In this document: positions 17,130 through 23,188 of the stretch, piece after piece
Layout of the letters: the number at the start of each line of letters is the position of its first letter
How positions within the stretch are numbered: the stretch's first letter is position 1
Source: Bacteroides sp.
GTDB taxonomy: Bacteria > Bacteroidota > Bacteroidia > Bacteroidales > GCA-2748055
Direction of reading: 5' to 3'
Length of the DNA: 23,188 bases
NCBI GenBank assembly: GCA_011048475.1
Contig: DSDZ01000061.1
Location: 1 to 23,188, forward strand
Position numbers and translations under genes: made by a program
Notes under the pieces: generated by a model
Databases searched by the model: none
Seen by the model: the letters and a program-made list of their open reading frames with translations, nothing else
What the model was told of the DNA's origin: nothing

Positions 17130-19037
17130 ATGGACGGTGATTCCAATAAAATATCCCGTTTCTGGCAGGAGTTGAAGCGCAGGAAGGTCTTCCGGGTGAT
17201 CGCCATGTATGCCGGTGTGGCCTACATAATTATTGAGCTGGTCAGTAATGTGGCAGAACCCCTGCATCTGCCGGAATGGACGGCAACCCTGGTGATCCTA
17301 TTGCTTGCCATCGGATTTCCCATCGTGGCTGTTCTGTCATGGATTTTTGATGTGACTCCTGAAGGCCTGAAGAAAACCGGTCCGGCCAGAGGTGCCGGAA
17401 AACAGAAGATTCAGACTTCTAAAAGAAGAATCAAGGTGAGTAACGGGATCATCGCCGCACTGGTCGTGGTTGTATGCATCCTGCTTTACCCGAAAATATT
17501 CAAGCCCGACAGACTGGAACAGCTCCGCTCAAAAGGTGAGATCTCGGTGGCCGTCATGCCGTTTCATAATAGGTCTGGCGATAAATCGAAGGATTTCTGG
17601 CAGGAAATGATCCAGGACAACCTGGTCAACTCCCTGTCGAATGCAGAACCGCTGAAAGTCAGGCAAACCGAATCGGTCACTGCGCTGCTTCAGAACGCCG
17701 AAGTCAAAAACTATGCCGCGATCACCCCTGCCGTTGCAGGCCATGTCTCGCAAAAGCTCGATGCCAGTGTTTTTGTGCAAGGCAGCGTAAACCAGGCAGG
17801 TCAAACGGTACGGTTGAACGCCAAACTGATCGATTCGAAAACGGAAGAGGTATTTCAATCTTTCCAGATCGACGGATCACCGGAGGATATTTTATATCTG
17901 ACCGATTCCCTGTCATTGATGGTGAAGGATTACCTGGTCGTTTCTATCCTGAAAATGGAAGCTCAACCGGATCTGCGCTTTGCCATAACCGCCAGATCGC
18001 CGGAGGCCATGAGATATGCATTGGATGGGACAACGGCATTTAAAGATCTTAATTTTGAGGCAGCAAGAGAAATGTGGCACAAGGCGATGGAGATTGATTC
18101 CAATTATTTCGGGATTTTGATCCATATGGCATATGCCTTCGGGAACCAGGGATACATTGAAGAGGCCAGGCAATGGGCCCTGAAAGCTTATAACAGAAAG
18201 GATGATATGACCAGGATGGAAAAGCTGTATGCAGACATAATCTATGCAAGGTATTTAGGCACTCCCCAGGATGTGATCAAAGGCTACAGACAGGCCCTTG
18301 AACTGGATGATCAGCAGGCAAATCTCTTATATAACCTTGGAAGACAGCATAATAGAATCCATCAATTTGAAAAGGCTATTCCTGTTTTTGAAAAAGCCCT
18401 GGAGATCTATGACAAATGGGGTATAAAACCTTTCTGGGTTTACAATTACACTTTACTGGGGGACGCTTACCATCAACTCGGTTTGTATCGGAAAGAAAAG
18501 AGGCTTTACAGGAAAGCAGAAAAGGATTTTCCGGATGATCGTTTGCTGATCTACAACCAGGCCTTGCTGGCGTTTAGCAGGGGAAGGGAAGAAAAAGCCA
18601 GTGAATTCATAGACAGGTTTGTAACCCTATGCAAAGAAAGCTTGTTTTCCGAAGCAGAGACGGCATTCTGGCTGGGCAGCCTTTATTGGGATGCGCAACG
18701 GATTGACCAGGCAGAGTCGTATTTTCGTAAGACACTGGAACTTGAACCTGGCGATCCGGAGACCATGAACAACATGGCATTCTTCCTGGTTGAGACAGGA
18801 CGAAATCTGGATGAAGCACTCGAACTGGTGGACCGGGCACTTGTATTGAATCCGGAGAACTACAATTACCTCGATACCAAAGGATGGGTACTTTACAAAC
18901 AGGGGAAAAAACGTGAAGCCCTGGAACTCCTGGAAAAAAGCTGGGAACTGAAACCGGTATACAACCATGAAATATACCTCCACCTCGAGGAAGTCAGAAA
19001 GGCAGTGGCCGGGGAACCGGAATCCCAACCCAATTGA
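17130..19037 (+). CDS. Three-segment membrane TolB/FlgO-like TPR protein (class A)
   Basis: A 635-residue paralog, closest in plan to those at 9537 and 20748. The module is RFWQELKRRKVFRV (10-23), hydrophobic 24-42 with Glu36, a second at 51-70, and WIFDVTPEGL (71-80). The linker is strongly basic (KK, R, K, K, SKRRIK at 81-102) before a third hydrophobic segment at about 106-124, so the body is predicted periplasmic. The domain at 137-275 starts EISVAVMPFHNRSG and has FWQEMIQDNLVNSL, VFVQGSV and VRLNAKLID, a FlgO-like variant that lacks the class B IQDxIS motif. TPR units fill about 290-625, with an altered form of the Trp-rich turn (KWGIKPFWVYNY) and good consensus units near the end (NNMAFFLVETGRNLDEALELVDRAL). 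The gap to the previous gene is 8 bp and to the next 46 bp. Confidence 0.86.
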   Translation: MDGDSNKISRFWQELKRRKVFRVIAMYAGVAYIIIELVSNVAEPLHLPEWTATLVILLLAIGFPIVAVLSWIFDVTPEGLKKTGPARGAGKQKIQTSKRRIKVSNGIIAALVVVVCILLYPKIFKPDRLEQLRSKGEISVAVMPFHNRSGDKSKDFWQEMIQDNLVNSLSNAEPLKVRQTESVTALLQNAEVKNYAAITPAVAGHVSQKLDASVFVQGSVNQAGQTVRLNAKLIDSKTEEVFQSFQIDGSPEDILYLTDSLSLMVKDYLVVSILKMEAQPDLRFAITARSPEAMRYALDGTTAFKDLNFEAAREMWHKAMEIDSNYFGILIHMAYAFGNQGYIEEARQWALKAYNRKDDMTRMEKLYADIIYARYLGTPQDVIKGYRQALELDDQQANLLYNLGRQHNRIHQFEKAIPVFEKALEIYDKWGIKPFWVYNYTLLGDAYHQLGLYRKEKRLYRKAEKDFPDDRLLIYNQALLAFSRGREEKASEFIDRFVTLCKESLFSEAETAFWLGSLYWDAQRIDQAESYFRKTLELEPGDPETMNNMAFFLVETGRNLDEALELVDRALVLNPENYNYLDTKGWVLYKQGKKREALELLEKSWELKPVYNHEIYLHLEEVRKAVAGEPESQPN

Positions 19038-19064
19038 CTTTCATTGCTTTCCGTATTAACTTGC
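19034..19064 (+). promoter_or_regulatory. Candidate internal promoter before the 19084 paralog
   Basis: TTG at 19034-19036 and TAACTTGC at 19057-19064 are 20 bp apart, which fits the Bacteroidota pattern TTG-N19-21-TAnnTTTG with a late mismatch. It lies mostly in the 46-bp gap after the 17130 gene, so 19084-20748 could be transcribed on their own. The eight-base element recurs before the 9537 paralog. Confidence 0.4.
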
Positions 19065-19083
19065 AAATAGCAATCCTGACCCA

Positions 19084-20751
19084 ATGCCCCACAAACTATC
19101 CCGGTTCTGGCAGGAGTTGAAAAGGCGCAGAGTGATCCATGTGATCGTTGTATACGCCTCTGCTGCGTTTGTGATCATAGAGCTTGTGAATAATATCTGG
19201 GAGACCCTCCAGATGCCTGCCTGGACCCCGGCCCTGACACTTATCCTTCTGGTCATCGGGTTTCCGCTGGCTGTCATTTTCACATGGATCTATGGGCCAT
19301 CACCCGACGGCATCACGAAGGAAGGTGCGAAAGTCCCCGGGGATCGTGTCCCCAGGTTTGAGAACTCGATAGCGGTCCTTCCTTTCCAGGACATGAGCGC
19401 TGAAGGGGACCAGGAATATTTCTGTGATGGCATGGCAGAAGAGATCATCAATTCCCTTGCACATGTGAGCAACCTGAAGGTCATCGCCCGGACTTCTGCA
19501 TTTGCATTCAAGAACCACAAAATGGATATGCGTGAGATCGGTGAGAAATTGAACGTGGAAGCACTGCTGGAGGGAAGTGTCCGGAAGAGCAACAACAGGC
19601 TTCGCATTACCGCCCAGCTGATCCGGGCCGAAGATGGTCTGCATATCTGGTCGGAACGTTTCGATCGAACTCTGGATGATGTTTTTGCCATACAGGACGA
19701 GATCTCGCTGGCGATTGTGGATCATCTGAAAGCCAGTCTCCCGAATACTGAAAGGCGTTCATTGTTGAAACACAACGTTGAGAACCCAGATGTCTATGAC
19801 CTGTATTTACTTGGAAGGTTTTACACCAACAGGAGGAATACGGAATCGTTGAATAGAGCCATTGATCTTTACCGGGATGCAATCCGTCTTGATACTGCAT
19901 ATGCCCTTGCTTATGCGGGATTATCCGAAGCACTGACCTTAACAGGTATCGGGTATTGTTCTCTTCCCCTGAAAGATGTATTCCCGAAAGCAAAGGAAGC
20001 GGCGCAGAAAGCAATCCAACTGAACAATGAATTGTGTGAAGCCCATACTGCCATGGCATTTGCCAAGCAGTATTTCGAATTTGACTGGCCTGTTATTGAG
20101 CAGGAATGGAAACGTGCAATTGAGCTGAATCCCGGGTATGCGCCGGCCCACCAATGGTACGGGGAATATCTCTTTATCATGAAAAGATGGGAAGAAGCAG
20201 AAAAAGAGATCAGGCTTGCACTCGAACTGGATCCCCTGTCATTCGTCATCCAGACAGAGCTTGGCTGGCTCTACCATTACCAGAACAAGATGGACCAGGC
20301 TATAGAGCAATACCGTAAGGTGATTGAAACGGCTCCGGATTATGCCGTGGTCCACTTCAACCTGGGAACTGCCCTGACGATCAAGAAAATGTATAGGGAA
20401 GCCATTGAAGCCTCAAAAAAAGCCGTGGATCTTTCAGGAGGCAGCCCATTCATGAAAGCCGGTCTGTCTTACGCATATGCCCTGTCCGGGGATGTTGCCT
20501 CAGCCATACAGATCAGGGATGAGCTTATCCAGCTAGCAGATTCAGGGCATCTTGTGCAAGGTCCGCTGGTTACAGTGTATGTGGGATTGAAAGAGAGGGA
20601 GGAAGCCATGAGGTGCCTCGAAATCGCATACAGGAATAAAGAGAACATGTCATTCCTGGCCCGGGCATGGTATGAGGACTACCTTGGGTCTAACCTGCTG
20701 AGCGCTGTTCCGGGATTTCAACAGATCCAAAAGAAAATCGGTCTGGAATGA
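19084..20751 (+). CDS. Two-segment membrane TolB-like TPR protein (class B)
   Basis: A 555-residue paralog, the closest match to the 13601 protein. The module is RFWQELKRRRVIHV (7-20), hydrophobic 21-40 with Glu33, a second at 48-68, and WIYGPSPDG (68-76), where the usual D-x-T/H-P-E-G is changed to G-P-S-P-D-G. A short polar linker (about 18 residues) leads straight into the TolB-like domain with no third hydrophobic segment, so the body should be cytoplasmic. Motifs: SIAVLPFQDM (95-104), YFCDGMAEEI (112-121), VIARTSAFAFK (133-143), LLEGSVRKS (161-169), RITAQLI (174-180), WSERFDRTLDDVFAIQDEIS (189-208). TPR units follow from about 230 to 500, with good consensus pairs (MDQAIEQYRKVIETAPDYAVVHFNLG, YREAIEASKKAVDLS). 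The end (VPGFQQIQKKIGLE) is the usual short tail of this family. Its stop overlaps the next start by ATGA. Confidence 0.87.
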   Translation: MPHKLSRFWQELKRRRVIHVIVVYASAAFVIIELVNNIWETLQMPAWTPALTLILLVIGFPLAVIFTWIYGPSPDGITKEGAKVPGDRVPRFENSIAVLPFQDMSAEGDQEYFCDGMAEEIINSLAHVSNLKVIARTSAFAFKNHKMDMREIGEKLNVEALLEGSVRKSNNRLRITAQLIRAEDGLHIWSERFDRTLDDVFAIQDEISLAIVDHLKASLPNTERRSLLKHNVENPDVYDLYLLGRFYTNRRNTESLNRAIDLYRDAIRLDTAYALAYAGLSEALTLTGIGYCSLPLKDVFPKAKEAAQKAIQLNNELCEAHTAMAFAKQYFEFDWPVIEQEWKRAIELNPGYAPAHQWYGEYLFIMKRWEEAEKEIRLALELDPLSFVIQTELGWLYHYQNKMDQAIEQYRKVIETAPDYAVVHFNLGTALTIKKMYREAIEASKKAVDLSGGSPFMKAGLSYAYALSGDVASAIQIRDELIQLADSGHLVQGPLVTVYVGLKEREEAMRCLEIAYRNKENMSFLARAWYEDYLGSNLLSAVPGFQQIQKKIGLE

Positions 20752-22652
20752 GCAATCCGGATAAAATATCCAGGTTCTGGCAGGAGCTGAAGCGCAGGAA
20801 GGTGTTCCGGGTGGTTGCCATGTACGCCGGGGCGGCCTATATCATCATTGAACTGGTCAATAATGTGTCGGCACCGCTTCATCTACCTGAATGGGTGCCG
20901 GCTTTTATTATTGTCTTGCTTGCCATAGGCTTTCCTTTAGTGGCCATCCTGTCCTGGATATTTGATTTCACTCCTGACGGGTGGAGAAGAACTGAACCTG
21001 TTAAGCAGCCTGGGGCTCAAAAAACAGAGGCCGTTCCCGGAAAAAGAAGATTAAGACCGAGCGATGTAATCATTGCAGCGCTGGTTGTTATCATTGGTAT
21101 ACTGGTTTACCCGAAGGTCTTCAGCAAGGATAAGTTTAAAGAGATCCGTGATCCGGAAGGCAGGATTTCCATCGCGGTGATTCCCTTTGATAACCAGACG
21201 GGAGATTTGGAAATGGAATGGTTCCGGAAAGGTGTTGTTTCCCTTCTCGTAAATGAACTGGGCAGGTCCAGAGAACTGGTCGTCTGCGATGATTATAACA
21301 TCAATGAGGCGATTGAAAACACCCAACAGGTGTACAGCGCAGGAATATCCTCTTCCCAGGCAAGAAAAATTGCTGAAACTGTTCATGCAGGGGTTTATAT
21401 ATCCGGAAGTTACCAGGGAAGAGAGAACAACCACCTGGTCCTTGCGAAACTGGCTGATACCAGGTCGGGTAAGTTGATGTGGACCATCCGTGTACATGGT
21501 AACCTGAACTCCTCAGAATATATTGATATGACCGATTCACTCTGCTATGAGATCAAAAATTACCTGGAGATCAGCAGGATGAAACAGAAAGCAGATTTTG
21601 ACCAGCGGGAAGTGTATACCCGTTCCGCACAGGCTTATAAATACTATCTCCAGGGGGTGGATGCAGAATATGACAACGATAAAGTGGCAGCCGTCGGTTT
21701 TTTCAACAGGGCCATCGAATCAGACTCAGGTTTTGCAATGGCATATATCAGTCTGGTCCGGGCACTTTTTAACCAGGGGAAATTAACTGAATCTGAACAG
21801 ACCCTGGCAGAAGCCCGCAAATTGTATGACAGGTGCCCGTTGATACTTCAGCTCAGGCTGGATGAATACTCGGCAACCCAGAAAAAGGATATGCATGAGG
21901 TAATCCGGATCAAGAAACAGATTATCGAAATGGACCCGGATAACCGCCGGGAATGGCATGCCCTGGGATGGGCTTATGACCTGCTGCATCAGTATGATAA
22001 ATCCATTGAAGCCTATGAAAAGGTCCTGGAACTTGACAGGAAATGGGGAGGAAGCTGGAGATGGGTGTGGACCTATATACAGCTCGGAAATGCCTGTCAC
22101 ATGACCGGAGATCATAAAAGGGAACGGGAAGTATATCAGATGGCGCTGGAAATTGTACCGGACCAGGTAGATATTCTTTTTCAGCAGGCTGCCTGCGCCC
22201 TGTCACAGGGAGACACCCTGACAGGAAACAGATACGTTGAAATGTACAAACAGCAATTGACCGCAAAAGGGACCACGCAGCCAATCCTTCTGGCAAATTT
22301 GTCCAATCTATATGAGCGTGCCGGAATGATCGGCCGGGCGGAATCCCTGATCAGGCAGGCCCTGGAAATTGAGCCTGACAATCACGATTTTCAGTTCAGG
22401 CTGGCGCAGATACTGATCTTTTCTGAACTGAATATCGATGAAGGGCTTCAGCTGATCGACCGGGTTCTTGAAGCTGAACCGGGTGAACCTTTTGCCATGG
22501 ATATCAAAGCCTGGGGACTTTATAAAAAGGAGAAATACGAAGAATCACTTCAGTTGCTGTATATGGCATGGGATTCATTGCTGTATTATGATCACAATGT
22601 GTTTTTACATATGAAAGCAGCTGAGGAACAGGTTAAGAGACATCACAAATAA
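20748..22652 (+). CDS. Three-segment membrane TolB/FlgO-like TPR protein (class A)
   Basis: A 634-residue paralog coupled by ATGA to the class B gene before it. The module is RFWQELKRRKVFRV (9-22), hydrophobic 23-41 with Glu35, a second at 50-69, and WIFDFTPDGW (70-79). The linker has a basic cluster GKRRLR (98-103) before a third hydrophobic segment at about 105-124, so the body is predicted periplasmic. Residues 138-270 are FlgO-like: RISIAVIPFDNQTG, WFRKGVVSLLVNEL, VYISGSYQ, then a TDSLCYEIKNYLEI helix similar to TDSLSSLLKNFLEI of the 9537 protein. TPR units fill about 285-625 and include a KWGGSWRW turn followed by a TGDHKRE unit, nearly the same as in the 9537 protein, which shows the two are homologous over the whole length. 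It is the last intact gene of the array; a decayed relative follows. Confidence 0.87.
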   Translation: MSNPDKISRFWQELKRRKVFRVVAMYAGAAYIIIELVNNVSAPLHLPEWVPAFIIVLLAIGFPLVAILSWIFDFTPDGWRRTEPVKQPGAQKTEAVPGKRRLRPSDVIIAALVVIIGILVYPKVFSKDKFKEIRDPEGRISIAVIPFDNQTGDLEMEWFRKGVVSLLVNELGRSRELVVCDDYNINEAIENTQQVYSAGISSSQARKIAETVHAGVYISGSYQGRENNHLVLAKLADTRSGKLMWTIRVHGNLNSSEYIDMTDSLCYEIKNYLEISRMKQKADFDQREVYTRSAQAYKYYLQGVDAEYDNDKVAAVGFFNRAIESDSGFAMAYISLVRALFNQGKLTESEQTLAEARKLYDRCPLILQLRLDEYSATQKKDMHEVIRIKKQIIEMDPDNRREWHALGWAYDLLHQYDKSIEAYEKVLELDRKWGGSWRWVWTYIQLGNACHMTGDHKREREVYQMALEIVPDQVDILFQQAACALSQGDTLTGNRYVEMYKQQLTAKGTTQPILLANLSNLYERAGMIGRAESLIRQALEIEPDNHDFQFRLAQILIFSELNIDEGLQLIDRVLEAEPGEPFAMDIKAWGLYKKEKYEESLQLLYMAWDSLLYYDHNVFLHMKAAEEQVKRHHK

Positions 22653-22702
22653 CCGGGAAAGGGTATTAAAGAGTGGGCCTGGTCATATTGAATGTTCTCT
22701 GA

Positions 22703-22977
22703 CCGTATTATCTTACCGGCCAGGTTGATTCGGCGGTCAAATATCTTCGGAGAAGAACAGAACTGAACCCCAATTCAGGCCAATGCCCCAGCATTACTAG
22801 ATGTTCCTCGGCATCGCCTGCGCAACGGTTGGAATGGTGGAAAAGACCAGGGAACAATTGGAAGTGATTGATAAGCTGGAAGAAGAATCAGGGAAAGTTT
22901 CTTTTGCCAGGGCCGCTTTGCTGGCTGATCCGCGATTCATTGCCCTCCAGGACTCCATCAATGTTATCATCAAATAA
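22703..22977 (+). pseudogene. Decayed remnant of a class C TPR paralog (C-terminal part)
   Basis: Between the last intact paralog and the right-edge gene lies DNA that aligns with the C-terminal part of the 15337 gene (its bases about 16630-17121). From 22706 the frame gives YYL-TGQVDSAVKYLR, as in YYLGYTLYNTGQTDSAINYLR but with 18 bases lost. After about 22748 the match fades and a larger stretch is missing with a change of frame. From 22789 the match returns as CAG CAT TAC TAG ATG, where the intact gene has CAG CAT TAT CGA ATG, so an in-frame stop replaces arginine. It then continues as LGIA...EEESGKVSFARAALLA, jumps about 120 bases, and ends DPRFIALQDSIN. A 58-codon frame from 22801 to 22977 could still be read, but nothing suggests it is used. 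Bases 22653-22702 and 22978-23043 show no feature. Confidence 0.82.
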
Positions 22978-23043
22978 GGCTCATCAGGATCTGGCCCGAA
23001 GATCAGGAAACATCTCTGTCATGTCAATGGGATTCCGGGAATC

Positions 23044-23188
23044 TTATTTCCCCCTGCGCAGCTTGCGCACCTGGTTCCAGTTGGTGAATTTGCGTAGCAA
23101 ATCCCAGACCAGGGTGAGGTAGAAAACCAGGGTGGAAAGCCAGATGACGGCCAGGTTGAACCAGAAGGTGTCAATAGATAGGGAACCC
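23044..23188 (-). CDS. C-terminal end of a membrane protein, possibly a transporter (cut by window)
   Basis: On the minus strand an open frame runs in from the right edge to a TAA at 23044-23046, giving 47 residues. It contains a hydrophobic segment, FWFNLAVIWLSTLVFYLTLVW, followed by a basic tail DLLRKFTNWNQVRKLRRGK. A final membrane segment with a cytoplasmic basic tail of this kind (D-T-x-W-F-N-L-x-V-I-W then D-L-L-R-K) recalls the end of large Bacteroidota ABC transporter proteins with fused permease parts, but 47 residues are too few to be certain. The gene is convergent with the TPR array. An imperfect hairpin after the stop lacks a T run and is not called as a terminator. Confidence 0.6.
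   Translation of the reverse strand, partial: GSLSIDTFWFNLAVIWLSTLVFYLTLVWDLLRKFTNWNQVRKLRRGK

Larger units (their letters stand above)
9537..20987 (+). repeat. Six dispersed copies of a ~240-bp module coding for the shared N-terminal membrane anchor
   Basis: Copies lie at about 9537-9776, 13601-13840, 15337-15579, 17130-17369, 19084-19320 and 20748-20987. Each opens a paralog and codes for the basic helix, two hydrophobic segments and the exit motif. Similarity is visible at DNA level, for example the core TTCTGGCAGGA followed by (G/A)(C/T)TGAA in four copies. The rest of the genes diverges much more. Such direct repeats could support unequal recombination and gene-number change. Confidence 0.8.

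Noticed and set aside
22868..23122. An 84-codon plus-strand frame at the right end
   Set aside because: It overlaps the paralog remnant in another frame and the minus-strand membrane protein end, and its product has low-complexity Ser/Arg composition without similarity to anything recognisable.

Overview
The window most likely comes from a member of the Bacteroidota. The evidence is a C-terminal type IX secretion (T9SS type A) sorting domain on the protein at 5777-7204, a DUF4954-type beta-helix protein, several lipoproteins with a Ser-Ser-Cys lipobox, and weak Shine-Dalgarno signals. Two candidate promoters also resemble the Bacteroidota TTG / TAnnTTTG pattern. I cannot name a genus. No rRNA, tRNA, CRISPR array, insertion sequence or integrase was seen.

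Left part (1-8577). A block with a two-domain SIS sugar-phosphate-binding protein and a DUF4954/left-handed beta-helix protein, in one minus-strand operon, is flanked by two small plus-strand proteins with STAS-like features (1-294, cut by the window edge, and 3685-4056). Next come a TPR lipoprotein (4187-4972, minus), a small secreted protein with its own likely terminator (5139-5648, minus), a divergent T9SS-exported protein, and a membrane-anchored SxxK serine hydrolase whose stop codon shares the palindrome CTAG with the T9SS gene.

Right part (8589-23188). A second TPR lipoprotein (8589-9443) is divergent from the first of six large paralogous proteins at 9537, 13601, 15337, 17130, 19084 and 20748. 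All six start with the same module of about 80 residues: a basic R-F-W-x-E-L-(K/R)-x-R-x-V-x-(R/H)-V helix, two hydrophobic segments with a glutamate inside the first, and a W-x-(Y/F)-(D/G)-x-x-P-(E/D)-G exit. A TolB/FlgO-like domain and a long TPR array follow. In related proteins this TolB-TPR body is often joined to a winged-helix, cyclase or kinase output domain; none is present here. Two lipoprotein genes (11498-13366, minus) separate the first paralog from the other five. Those five read as one strand of coupled genes: 13601/15337 overlap by ATGA, a gap of 8 bp precedes 17130, a gap of 46 bp with its own candidate promoter precedes 19084, and 19084/20748 again overlap by ATGA. Behind the last one lies a decayed relative (22703-22977) that matches the C-terminal part of the 15337 gene. 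The right edge holds the end of a minus-strand membrane protein.

The most interesting inference concerns topology. Two paralogs (13601, 19084) have two hydrophobic segments, which would leave their TolB-TPR bodies in the cytoplasm. The other four have a third segment after a basic linker, which would put the same body in the periplasm. Each ATGA-coupled pair joins one protein of each kind. Together with the periplasm-facing TPR lipoproteins, this suggests a locally expanded envelope sensing or scaffolding system that is unusual in its organisation. No function has been shown, and what it senses or signals to is not visible in the window.
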